Of a stretch of DNA of 64,000 nt, positions 20,629 to 32,104 are shown piece by piece. The position numbers and the translations under genes are program-made. Under the pieces are notes generated by a model, which did no database searches, was not told where the DNA came from, and saw only the letters and a program-made list of their open reading frames with translations. The stretch is from NCBI GenBank assembly GCA_025200525.1, contig CM045762.1:127849752-127913751 (forward strand), written 5' to 3'. The DNA is from Camellia lanceoleosa (taxonomy: Eukaryota > Streptophyta > Magnoliopsida > Ericales > Theaceae). Each line of letters begins with the position of its first letter. Position 1 is the stretch's first letter.

Positions 20629-23600
20629 ATGATGGATAAGAGTTGGATTGATTTGCCAAATAGGATGTCGAGTGAATACATTAATGGGATTGATGAATTC
20701 CTTGTGTTTGCCTACACCAATAGGGTTGAAGGTTCGATGATCAGTTGTCCGTGTAAGAAGTGTGAGAATCGATACTATTTTGTACGAGATGGTGTACGGG
20801 AGCATCTGATTTTGAATGGTTTTTTAAAAAAATACAAACATTAGATTAATCATGGGGAATCTTATATATCTCTGCATGGTAATCGAGAGAATGAAACATT
20901 AGCTAATTTAGACATTGGAGATGATATGATTGGAATGATACAAGGGGCTATGGGAAATCCACATGCCGGTACAAGTGTTGAGGGTGATGAACCACAGGGG
21001 CCTGATCCCCATGCATCTGAACCCCAGCTCGGTCCAAATGCAGAGACTGCAGAGTATTTCAAACTTCTTCAAGATGCACAAAGTGAATTGTATCCGGGTT
21101 GTCAGAAGTTCACATATTTGTCATTCATTATTCGACTTCTACATTTGAAGGTGCGTAATCAATGGACAGACAAGTCTGTTGACATGTTGCTTGAGTTATT
21201 GAATGAGGCGTTCCCGTTGGGTGTGAAACTCCTGGACTCATATTATAAAGCTCAAAAGGTCACAACAGATTTGGGCTTCACGTATGAGACGTGGGATGCA
21301 TGTCCCAACAGTTGCATGTTGTTTCGAAACAAGGACGCCAATCTTGATAAATGTGTCATATGCAACAGTTCTAGATGGAAATCAAATGGTGATGGTGGTT
21401 CAAATGGTCCTAACATAGGTGGCAAACAAATAGCTGCAAAACAGATGAGGTATTTTCCTTTAAAGTCAAGGTTGCAGAGGTTGTTTATGTCATCCAAGAC
21501 GGCCAAGTTACTGAGATGGCATGCAGAGGAACGAACTGATGATGGTGTCTTCAGGCATCCTGCTGACTCCCTTGCATGGAAAGATTTTGACCGTCGGAAT
21601 ATTGACTTTAGTAATGATTGCTGAAGTGTAAGGCTTGGCTTAGCATCTGATGGTTTTAACCCATTCAGGACGATGAACATAGTTCATAGCACTTGGCCTG
21701 TTGTGCTCGTTCCATACAACTTGCCGCCATGGATGTGCATGAAGCAACCATTTCTAATTTTAGCCGTGCTTATTGACGGCCCGAAAGGACCTGGTGACAA
21801 GATTGATGTGTATATGCAACCGTTGATTGAGGAGTTGAAAGAACTATGGAATGAGGGTGTGTCAACATTTGATGCATCAACAAATCAAATGTTTCAAATG
21901 CATGCAGCTTTACTGTGGACAATTAGTGATTTTCCTGCATACGCAAACTTGTCAGGATGGAGCACTAAAGGCGAATATGCATGTCCTTGTTGCAATAAGG
22001 AAACTACATCGTGTTGGTTGAAGCATAGTAGGAAACAATCATACTTGGGTCATCGCAGATTTTTACCTACTGGCCATAAATTCCGGAAGGATAAAGTATC
22101 ATTTGATGGTAGTCGGGAAGTCAGACTCAAACCAAAATTGTTGTCTGGAACTGAGATGTTGCTACAATTAGAATCTGAGGGTATTTTAACCCAATACAAG
22201 AGGGATGACCTTAAGGAGAGGCATAGGAGACAGGTAGAGAAGGAGAAAGCTGGACATCGCACCCATAGTTGGAAGAAAAAGAGTATCTTTTATGAATTGC
22301 CATATTGGGAGCAAAATCTAATAAGACACAACCTTGATGTGATGCATATAGAGAAGAATGTTTATGACAATGTGTTGTGGACAATATTAGGGGTTGCAGG
22401 AAAATCGAAGGATGGTGTTAATGCTCGGCGTGATTTACAAGATATGAATATTAGAAAACCCCTACATTTGCAGTTAAGAGGGTCGAATAAAGCCTATTTA
22501 CCACCAGCACAATTCACGATGACCAAGGATGAGAAAGATTTGTTCTTGAAAGTGTTGAAGGAAGTAAGAGTTCCCGACGGGTATTCATCCAATATATCAC
22601 GTCGAGTGCGCTTACATGATAGAAGCATTGGGGGTCTTCAGAGCCACGATAGTCATATTCTGATGCAACAACTTATTCCATTGGCTATTCGCAGATCGTT
22701 ACCGAAGAATGTAATTGAACCCTTGATTGAATTGAGCAATTTCTTTAGACAATTGTGTTCGAAAGTGAATCGTGCGACGGATTTGCAATATATTAAAGAT
22801 CGTATCACTATAACACTTTGTCATCTAGAGAAAATATTTCCTCCGAGTTTTTTTGATATAATGGAGCACTTGCCTATACATCTAGCTGATGAAGCCTTAT
22901 TGGGTGGAGCGATTCAGTTTCGATGGATGTATCCAATTGAGAGGTATCTTCTTACTTTGAAGCAATACGTGCGTAATAGAGCTCGTCCTGAAGGATCAAT
23001 TGCTAAAGGATATCTTATGGAAGAATGCATGAATTTTTGTGCACAATATCTCAATGATGTGGAAACCAAATCTAGTCGACCCGTGAGGAACTACAGTGGT
23101 GATGATAATTTGGGTCATGCTATTGGTGAAAACACAAGCTTTTATCTTGATAATACTTCTTGGGTACAAGCTCATCGGTACATCTTATTCAATACAAGCG
23201 CGGTTCAACCATTCATAAAGTAGGTTAAGTCACTCACTCAATATTTTATTATGTTTTCTTGAATTTTCAACTAAATTTTTTGTATTGCTAAAATTTCAAT
23301 CTACACAGCAAACACCTTGAAGTACTTAAGCTCAAAATGCCTTGTGTCGACGATCATCAACTTCGGCGTGAACATTTTGAAACTTTTCACATTTGATTCA
23401 AGGAACATGTATATATTTAACTCTATAGATTCTAGTTACTTAAGTCGATCTACATTTTAAATTTTACATTTTCGTGTTAAATAGGTCCAAACTTTGCGAA
23501 GGACTACTGATGTCATATTTTCTGAAAAGATTATTCTATTGGCAAATGGTCCTTATAACCTGGCAAGGAGGTTCAACGGGTATCTACTGAATGGGTTTCG

Positions 23601-23970
23601 GTATCGAGTAAAGGCCATGGATGATCGTCGAGCCACACAAAATTGTGGTGTAGCTTTGAAGGCAGATACCATAAGTTATGCTAGTCGAAAAGACAAGAAT
23701 CCTCATCTGGGGTCTGTGTACTATTATGGACAATTGATAGATATTGTTGAGATTCGATATTCCAATGAGAAGAAACACGTGTTGTTTAAGTGTGACTGGA
23801 TTGACAACATTCACGGAAAGAAAGAAGATGTCTTCAATTTCACGTTGGTGAACTTCAATCATTTGTTGTACCGAGATGATCGAATTACCAATGAACCTTT
23901 CATCTTGGCGTCCCAAGCAGAGCAAGTTTGGTATGTTGCAGACCGTTACAACGGTGGCAAGTCGTGGTGA
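20629..23970 (+). pseudogene. CACTA transposase TnpD-like gene, decayed
   Basis: The exon starts after TGTACAG with ATGATGGATAAGAG. In order: N-terminal transposase-associated domain (KSWIDLPNRMSSEYINGI, CPCKKCENR); a linker; the tnp2 transposase core (21040-22400: DKCVICNSSRW, LPPWMCMKQPFLILAVLIDG, WSTKGEYACPCC, HNLDVMHIEKNVYDNVL); the DUF4218-like segment (22560-23220: IEPLIELSNFF, YPIERYLLTLKQYVRNRA); after two short introns, the DUF4216-like segment (23484-23970: NCGVALKADTISYAS, YYGQLIDIVEIRY). It would cut and rejoin the element in the nucleus. Stops at 20842 (KH*INHGES), 21622 (NDC*SVRLGL) and 23393 (HI*FKEHV) all stand where the family usually has Trp. Confidence 0.92.
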
Positions 23971-24296
23971 AGATGTCTCAAAGAGGATTATTTGATATGA
24001 GTTCGTCTGATCCACAAATCGTGCCATACCTGTGCCAACAATTGGAAGACAATAAAACGCTTCGTGAAGAAGGAGTTGGTTTGGTGAGGAAGCCGCAGAA
24101 GAAAGCAGTTGATGTTCAAATAGGCTGATATTTAATCAACATTAGTAATTCAATTAAGGCCAAGGTTGTAGTTAATCATCAATTTCTTAAGTTACTTTGT
24201 CTTTGTAATTGTATTAGTTCAATTAATGTCATATTATAGTTGATGACAAACCATTGTCTATGTTTCTAATGTCAATTAATGTTATATTGCTTGCAG

Positions 24297-27200
24297 ATTA
24301 TTATGGGAAGGAAGAGGAAGCCTGATAATCCCAAGATGATGTCCGATGTGCTACATAACAGGACATCAGTAGCACCACCATCAGAGGAGGCATCACATCG
24401 GCCAGCATCGGAGGGGCCATTAGTGCCACCACCATCTGAGGGGCCATTAGTGCCACCACCATCAGTGGCATCACTGCAGCTATCATCATCAGCTTATGAG
24501 CCATCCACAGGTATATAAATTTGCTTTGATTTGTATGAAAATTATTTACACATACATTTATTTATGCTCATTATATATAACTTGTTTATTCTCATTGTAT
24601 TTTGCAGACCCTTCGACTTCTTCACAGCCCACCTCAGGTTTATTTGATATGATTTGTATTCACATTATTTAAATTTGCATTTGTTTATTACCATTCCATA
24701 TTGTTTATTATTATTGTATATCGCAAGTCATGTTAGTTCTTCATCAACCTCGACTAGGCGTGGTAGAGGATGTGCCAAGGGCTTTAAAGAGTGAGGTACT
24801 GGTAAAAAGCTGGACATACAATTTGATGGAAATTACTGCCCAATAGGGGATAACGTGGCCAAGTTAACTACTCAACTTGGCATTATTGTGCGGAATGGTA
24901 ACATTGTTCCTCTTACTTTTCTTGACTGGAACAATGTGCCTGATGATATTGTTGATGCTATCTGGAAGGATGTGAAGGTAAAAGTATATTTATGTCCACA
25001 AATTCGAATTCCAAATTTGTGTTATACTTAGCCTTAAACTTTGAAATTCTGTTTTATAGGACAATTTGAATATATGTCCAGAGGAGTACAAGCCAATCTG
25101 CATGAAAAACTGCAACAACATATGAAAGGATCACAAGAACAAAGTATTTCAAGCCTAGAAGTTCTGATCCTAATCTGAAGGATGATGTTCCTATGAACGT
25201 TGTGCCAAGCCAGTGGGAACAACTTGTGGAGTATTGGCGTACTTCCGATGCTGAGGTATACAATTACATTATATTTATGATATTTAAACATACAAATCAT
25301 ATATACATACTTACATTTGTTAAACCTGTTATAGAAAATTGCAAGTAGGAACGCTAAAAATCGGCGAGCTCACGGCATAGCTCATACCACAGGACGTACT
25401 ACTTTCTCTCAGATACGGCATGAGGTTTACATTTTATTGTTTTATTTTTGTATATAAACAAACATTGTATATTTGCAAATTATTTGGATTCTAATTTTCA
25501 TATTTCTAAAAAAAATGTAGATGACCAGTAAGGGGGAGTCTACTGATAAGATGAATGTTTGGCTTATGACACGTAGAGTAGATGACCCAGAGGTTATTCA
25601 GACCTTGGTAGTTTCCAAACACCTTTGATTGTATTTAAAGTTTATTTTTTTTGTGTCAACCATCTTAATTTGGCATATACTTGTCTGTCTTATTCAATAC
25701 AGGATGAGTTTAATCGTCAACTCTCTATGCTACCTGAGGATGGTCAGACTTTGGAGGCTAGGAATGCCATTTTCCATGAGTTGATAGGTCATGACGGACA
25801 TGGATATTGTCGGACATACGGGAGAATTGTGCCTCGGAGAGCGGTGTATAAAGATGGTGCTGGTCCATCACAGTCAACACCCCAGCCATCGACTATTAAT
25901 CAGATCACGCAGAAGGTTCGTGCAGAGCTAAGGGATGAGTTGAGAGAGGAGCTGCGAGCAGAGTTCTCTACACATTTAGAGTAGATGAGAGCTGAGATGA
26001 TGGCCCTTGTGTCACAGGGGGCGAGTGTGGATCCCAACAGACAGGTTCCATACAAATTAAATCGTTTGATAGTTCAATTTTCACTCAAGATTATGTATAA
26101 AATTCAAATATGATTAACACATTATGCATTGACTAACATAGGTTCCTGATGCATCGAGTGGCCACCGGGCATTTAGGGAATCGGCAGAAGATGAGAATCC
26201 ATATACACCACCACCAGAAGATCAGGTATAAAATGTATCTTTGTATTCTAAGCTAAAATGTATCTTTGCATTCTTTACATTCTAAGTTAAGAGACTTGTG
26301 GGAGAAGACGGGGCTCGAATCGGGTTCCCGGTTTGGGAGTTAGAGCCGGATTTCACTTTAGGCAAACTAGTTCCTTAAGGAACTTGAATTCGAGTAGTTA
26401 ATGTCCCAAATTTACCAAACCGTGTCGGTTGAGCACGAAACTTGGCACACATGACATCCTAGGCACGAGAGACTTGTGGGAGAAGACGGGGCTCGAATCG
26501 AGTTCCCGGTTTGGGAGTTAGAGCCGAATTTCACTTTAGGCAAATTAGTTCCTTAAGGAACTTGAATTGGAGGAGTTAAGGCCCCAAAATCACCAAATCG
26601 CGTCGGTTGAGCATGAAACTTGGCACACACGACCTCCTAGGCACGAGAGACTTGTGGGAGAAGACGGGGCTCGAATCGGGTTCCCGGTTTGGGAGTTAGA
26701 GCCAGATTTAACTTTAGGCAAATTAGTTCCTTAAGAAACTTGAATTCGAGGAGTTAAGGCCCCAAATTCACCAAACCGCGTCGGTTGAGCACGAAACTTG
26801 GCATACACGACCTCCTAGGCACGAGAGACTTGTGGGAGAAGACGGGGCTCGAATCGGGTTCCCGGTTTGGGAGTTAGAGCCGGATTTCACTTTAGGCAAA
26901 CTAGTTCCTTAAGGACTTGAATTCGAGTAGTAAATGTCCCAAATTTACCAAACCGTGTCGGTTGAGCACGAAACTTGGCACACACGACCTCCTAGGCACG
27001 AGAGACTTGTGGGAGAAAACGGGGCCCGAATCGAGTTCCCGATTTGGGAGTTAGAGCCGGATTTCACTTTAGGCAAATTAGTTCCTTAAGGAACTTGAAT
27101 TGGAGGAGTTAAGGCCCCAAAATCACCAAACCGCGTCGGTTGAGCACGAAACTTGGCACACACGACCTCCTAGGCACGAGAGACTTGTGGGAGAAGACGG

Positions 27201-29405
27201 GGCTCGAATCGAGTTCCCGGTTTGGGAGCTAGAGCCAGATTTAACTTTAGCCAAATTAGTTCTTTAAGAAACTTGAATTGGAGGAGTTAAGGCCCCAAAA
27301 TCACCAAACCGCGTCGGTTGAGCACGAAACTTGGCGCACACGACCTCCTAGGCACGAGAGACTTGTGGGAGAAGACGGGGCTCGAATCGGGTTCCCGATT
27401 TGGGAGTTAGAGCCGGATTTAACTTTAGGCAAATTAGTTCCTTAAGAAACTTGAATTCGGAAAGTTAAGGCCCCAAAATCACCAAACCGCGTCGGTTGAG
27501 CACGAGACTTGGCACACACGACCTCCTAGGCACGGGAGACTTGTGGGAGAAGACGGGGCTCGAATCGGGTTCCCGGTTTGGGGGTTAGAGCCGGATTTCA
27601 CTTTAGGCAAATTAATTCCATAAGGAACTTGAATTGGAGGAGTTAAGGCCCCAAAATCACCAAACCGCGTCGGTTGAGCATGAAACTTGGCACACACGAC
27701 CTCCTAGGCACGAGAGACTTGTGGGAGAAGACGGGGCTAGAATCGGGTTCCCGGTTTCGGAGTTAGAGCCGGATTTAACTTTAGGCAAATTATTTCCTTA
27801 AGGAACTTGAATTGGAGGAGTTAAGGCCCCAAAATCACCAAACCGCGTCGGTTGAGCACGAAACGTGGCACACACGACCTTCTAGGCACGAGAGACTTGT
27901 GGGAGAAGACGGGGCTCGAATTGGGTTCCCGGTTTGGGAGTTAGAGCCGGATTTAACTTTAGGCAAATTAGTTCCTTAAGAAACTTGAATTCGAGGAGTT
28001 AAGGCCCCAAATTCACCAAACCGCGTCGGTTGAGCACGAAACTTGGCACACACGACCTCCTAGGCACGAGAGACTTGTGGGAGAAGACGGGGCTCGAATC
28101 GGGTTCCCGGTTTGGGAGTTAGAGCCGGATTTCACTTTAGGCAAATTAGTTCCTTAAGAAACTTGAATTCGGATAGTTAAGGCCCCAAAATCACCAAACC
28201 GTGTCGGTTGAGCACGAAACTTGGCACACACGACCTCCTAGGCACGAGAGACTTGTGGGAGAAGACGGGGCTCGAATTGGGTTCCCAGTTTGGGAGTTAG
28301 AGCCAGATTTCACTTTAGGCAAATTAGTTCCTTAAGAAACTTGAATTGGAGTAGTTAAGGCGCCAAAATCACCAAACCGCGTCGGTTGAGCACGAAACTT
28401 GGCACATACGACCTCCTAGGCACGAGAGACTTGTGGGAGAAGACGGGGCTCGAATCGGGTTCCCGGTTTGGGAGTTAGCGCCGGATTTAACTTTAGGCAA
28501 ATTAGTTCCTTAAGAAACTTGAATTGGAGGAGTTAAGGCCCCAAAATCACCAAACCGCGTCGTTTGAGCACGAAACTTGGCACACACGACCTCCTAGGCA
28601 CGAGAGACTTGTGGGAGAAGACGAGGCTCGAATCGGGTTCCCGGTTTGGGAGTTAGAGCCGGATTTAACTTTAGGCAAATTAGTTCCTTAAGAAACTTGA
28701 ATTCGAGGAGTTAAGGCCCCAAATTCACCAAACCGCGTCGGTTGAGCACGAAACTTGGCACACACGACCTCCTAGGCACGAGAGACTTGTGGGAGAAGAC
28801 GAGGCTCGAATCGGGTTCCCTGTTTGGGAGTTAGAGCCAAACTTCACTTTAGGCAAATTAGTTCCTTAAGAAACTTGAATTCGGAGAGTTAAGGCCCCCA
28901 AATCACCAAACCACGTCGGTTGAGCACGAAACTTGGCACACACGACCTCCTAGGCACGAGAGACTTGTGGGAGAAGACGGGGCTCGAATCGGGTTCCCGG
29001 TTTGGGAGTTAGAGTCGGATTTCACTTTAGGCAAATTAGTTCCTTAAGAAACTTGAATTCGGAGAGTTAAGGCCCCAAAATCACCAAACGACATCGGTTT
29101 AGCACGAAATTTGGCACACACGACCTCCTAGGCACGAGAGACTTGTGGGAGAAGACGGGGCTTGAATTGGGTTCCCGGTTTTGGGAGTTAGAGTCGGATT
29201 TCGGTCTAGTCAAAATTATTTACTAACTATCTTTCTAATTATATACTAGTCAATTTTTTTGATATTTTTCTGTAATTAAAATATTAACACCATTATATGG
29301 TTATTAATTATTTTTATCTTGTTTTTTTCAGATATTTCCTGAGTAGCAGTTTGCTTCTTGTGGAATGCGGGCGTATAAAGATTATGTCCAACTTTTGTTT
29401 TTGTA
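24297..29405 (+). pseudogene. CACTA TnpA-like gene (plant transposase 24 type), nine exons
   Basis: ATG at 24303 follows CTTGCAG. Exons end at GT sites and begin after AG sites: 24297-24510, 24608-24637, about 24733-24977, 25061-25255, 25335-25421, 25521-25605, 25704-26044, 26142-26225 and 29332 onward. Protein features: a Pro-rich repeat (GPLVPPPSE twice), a basic RRGRG stretch, the conserved block KLDIQFDGNYCPIGDN ... LTTQLGIIVRNG, WEQLVEYWRTSDAE, NRRAHGIAHTTGRTTF and a C-terminal helix rich in Arg/Glu (QKVRAELRDELREELRAEF). This resembles the Ptta/En/Spm-type plant transposase family that accompanies tnp2. In-frame stops occur at KE*GTG, NNI*KDH, HLE*MRAEM and PE*QFAS. The last intron, 26226-29331, carries the satellite. 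Confidence 0.8.
26291..29208. repeat. 178-bp satellite array inside a CACTA intron (16 full units and a partial one)
   Basis: Units begin GAGACTTGTGGGAGAAGACG at 26291, 26469, 26647, 26825, 27002, 27180 and then every 178 bp to 29138, where the last unit breaks off after 71 bases. One unit is 177 bp. Each holds AGTTCCTTAAGGAACT, a 16-bp perfect palindrome in some units and one base off in most. Sequence between units is very similar, with differences grouped in the first half of the unit (CGGATTTCAC / CAGATTTAAC) and at GAATTCGAG / GAATTGGAG. The array is the bulk of the 3,106-bp last intron of the tnpA-like gene. The length is in the range of nucleosome-sized plant satellites. Confidence 0.97.
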
Positions 29406-29703
29406 ACCCACGCAAGAATCAAGACGAAAACTTTTGGTTTTGATTTTTATTTTTATTTTGATTTATGTTATTTAAATTTGTGAACAACATTATGTATGTA
29501 TTATGCGACATTATGTAATGGCATAATTTTTATTATTTTAAATTTTTATTTATGTAATATTATGAATGGAACAACATTATGAATTTTCATTATTTGTCAA
29601 CTTTTGTTTATGTATGTATTTATATTATTATGTAATTTTTGGATTTTTTTGTAATTATTTTTCATTTAATACAGGTTTTTCTAAATTTTTTAATAATTTC
29701 GAA

Positions 29704-29705
<2 letters not shown>

Positions 29706-29739
<34 letters not shown>

Positions 29740-30190
29740 AGACGCCATAACAGCCGTCGCAAAAACACATGTTAGAGGCTTTTGCGACGGCACCGTAGTG
29801 TCGCAAAAGCTTTCGAAACACCTGTAAAACATACCTTTAGCGACGGCTCATCATGCCGTCGCTAATAGTTATTTGCCGTAGCACACTTTTAGCGACGGTG
29901 CTTTGCCGTATCAAAAAACCAATTTTTGCAACGGAAAAGCTTTACCGTCGCAAAAACTTAGATTTTTTTCACTTATTGGCGACAGGAAACTACCGTCGCA
30001 AAAAAGGGAACCTCCCGTTGCAAAAACCATTGGCGACGGCACGTACCGTCGCTAAAGACCTTTTGCAACCCCCTTTGTCGCGACCCCCTCCTACCGTCAC
30101 AAAAAATCAATTTACCGTCGCAAAAAGTATTAGCGATGGCATGCGGAGCATTTGCGACAGCGTTTTGCCGTCGCAAAAAACTGTTTTTTT
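29706..30190. repeat. 3' subterminal repeats of the CACTA element
   Basis: After a run of over 30 T (29707-29738), GCGACGG / CCGTCGC motifs recur about 14 times in 440 bp, mirroring the 5' end. Many are inverted pairs separated by 10-20 bp. The block closes with TTTTTTTGTAGTG at 30197. Confidence 0.9.
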
Positions 30191-30424
30191 TGTAGTGTAG
30201 ATCTAAAGATCTTTGACCAAAAAGTGATTTTGGAGGGGATGGAAGAGTCTCACGGCTTGAAGAAGGAAAAAGAGCAGAAAAAGTAAAGAATAGGTTAAGT
30301 GAGGGACCTATTTATAGTGCTAGGTCAAAGTAAAATGAAGTCCCAAAATCAACCCAAAAGATCAAGTCAAAATCTCCCAAAAAATAGGCCCAAAACCGGA
30401 CTAAAATCAGGAAAAAATCCGCAG

Positions 30425-30632
30425 GTGTCGACCCCTATGAAGAAAAGCTGGAACACTTTGTTTGACAGCAACACCGGTGTCGACCCCCCCCCAAAAAAAG
30501 AAAAATCTGGTGTCGACACTGAAAAGCAGTAAGCAAATTCTGGACAAGTGTTGACTCTTCCCAGACTGATGTTGACCTTTGTGGTCAACAACAAAAGGAA
30601 GGTGTCGACACCTCCAAGACTGGTGTCGACCC
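30425..30632. promoter_or_regulatory. TGTCGACA-type palindrome array in the split LTR
   Basis: GTCGAC cores, in the fuller form GGTGTCGACACC, or their C-to-T variants (GTTGAC, GTCAAC) lie at 30427, 30479, 30512, 30550, 30571, 30584, 30604 and 30625. Two adjacent pairs are 21 bp apart. On the minus strand a TATA-like CACTATAAATAGG follows downstream (about 30305-30317). The array holds the same LTR position as the CTCGAG array of the related LTRs but uses a different palindrome. Confidence 0.6.
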
Positions 30633-30821
30633 CAGAATAAGATTTTTAAGTTTCCAAACACTTTTCAAGGTAAAGAAGCTTGAATGAGCAATCCCAATAA
30701 GTTTAAATTGATTTGTACTCCTCCAAAACTAAGATACAACAACACTAAAAATTCTCAAAATAAAATAAAGGATTCAAATGCACTTCCCAAAAGCTTTAAA
30801 GGGCATAAGACCTATACTTGA

Positions 30822-32044
30822 TGTTGAGGTTATGCTAGCTTAGGGGAGATGATGGTTCAATACATAGGTTAGGTTGGAATGTTACATGTTACATTTAGGA
30901 GGTTACATTATTTGTAATTCAATGGTGGAGTATTGGAATGTCACGTTAGGTTTGGAATGAGAAGCATATGGGAATGTCACGGTGAATTTGGGATATTACA
31001 TGTTACATTTACGTTGGGTTTGGGATGAGAAGCATATGAGAATGTCACGTTGGGTTTGGAAATGTCATATTGGGTTTGGGATGTTACATGTCACATTTAT
31101 GTTTTGAATTTCAAATTTTCAACCATATAGATATGATCACAATCTATGATAACATTGGATTTTTCATATATGGTATTGTCATTAATCAAGTTATTTTGAA
31201 TTTCAGAAGCATATGGAAATGTCACGTTGGGTTTGGGAATAACCACTTTCATTAGTTTTATTTTTTAAATATGTGTTTCAAATTTTAATTTTTTATATTT
31301 TCTCAATTTTGGTAATTAAAGATACTAAAATTGCTTCATATTTTATATTTAAATTATACTTTTACATGAAAATCTGCTATCTAATAATCTAAATAGAATT
31401 AAAAAGTAAAATGTTGGTAAAAAAATTTATAAATTCAAATATGAACTGATTTTTTATTATTACATATTTTTTTTGTTATTATTATTATTTTTATTTAATA
31501 TTCATAATTTTTTTTTTCAAAAAGAATACACAAAAAATTATTTTCTAAGTGTATTTAGATTAAGCGAATCTAAATCTAAAAGTAAAATTAAAAAATAGAA
31601 AATAATTAAATTAAGTGAATCTAAAAAGAAAGTGAAAGGGTTATTAAAAAAAACAATGTCAAAAACAAAAAACATGAAAACCCAAAAATTTAAAACAAAA
31701 GTTTGAAAAAAACTAATCAAACCAAACACTATAAACTTCTCTTTTTGCAAATCTTTTTTCACTAATATCTAATTTTATACAAATTACTCACAAATTCCTT
31801 TCAATTTTTATGTGAATTTAATAATCTAATTAAAAAATTGTGTATACACACAAAAATGTAACACTAAACATTTATATTATGGCCAACTATTTAATTATAA
31901 ATAATTAACTTCTTATTGTTACCTGTATTATATTGTTATAAAATATTTTACATATTACTTTTGTGATATCTCATATATGTGAATGTCTACATATATATAT
32001 ATATATGTAAATTTATATATGTTACTATATTCATACATTGTCAA
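30822..32044. other. Spacer with imperfect tandem repeats
   Basis: 30870-31240 holds four to five diverged copies of a phrase with GGAATGTCACGTTGGGTTTGG and GAGAAGCATATG, related to 17225-17275 on the other side of the solo LTR. 31250-32044 is very AT-rich with no recognisable gene. Confidence 0.55.
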
Positions 32045-32104
32045 TCTATAATACCATATCACTATCAAATACTACAATTTTCTAAGATGTATCGCTTTAG
32101 TAAT

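Larger units (their letters stand above)
19056..30197 (+). mobile_element. CACTA (En/Spm) transposon, 11.1 kb, complete ends, decayed genes
   Basis: It starts CACTACAGGAAAAC and ends TTTTTTTGTAGTG, with the 3-bp TSD TAG at 19053-19055 and 30198-30200. Both ends carry many GCGACGG subterminal repeats. The interior holds a tnpD-type transposase gene (20629-about 24125), a tnpA-like gene (24297-29405) and a 178-bp satellite array in the last tnpA intron. Both genes have stop codons, so the copy can no longer move by itself, although its ends remain recognisable substrates. It sits inside a solo LTR. Confidence 0.95.
17447..30816 (-). mobile_element. Solo LTR of a Tekay-like chromovirus relative, split by a CACTA element
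   Basis: It begins TGTAACGCCCC at 17447 and ends ACCTATA at 30816. The five bases outside are CTCGA (left, 17442-17446) and CTTGA (right, 30817-30821), a TSD with one C-to-T difference. Removing the 11,142-bp CACTA and its 3-bp duplication leaves 2,225 bp, in line with the 2,208-2,263 bp of the related LTRs at 33868, 41520 and 50100. No internal retroviral-type sequence accompanies it, so it is a product of LTR-LTR recombination. Orientation is inferred as minus from the TGTAAC/TATA ends and from the position of the minus-strand TATA box at about 30308-30317. Confidence 0.8.

Noticed and set aside
27479..27697. Minus-strand 72-residue frame
   Set aside because: Lies within the 178-bp satellite and repeats its text (CAKFHAQPTRFG / CQVSCSTDAVW); not a gene.
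26291..29208. Regular repeats resembling a CRISPR array
   Set aside because: The whole 178-bp unit is repeated with no variable spacers, in plant DNA inside a CACTA intron; it is a satellite.
31538..31762. Minus-strand frame rich in Phe and Leu, membrane-like
   Set aside because: Result of A-rich plus-strand DNA; no start context, no family resemblance.
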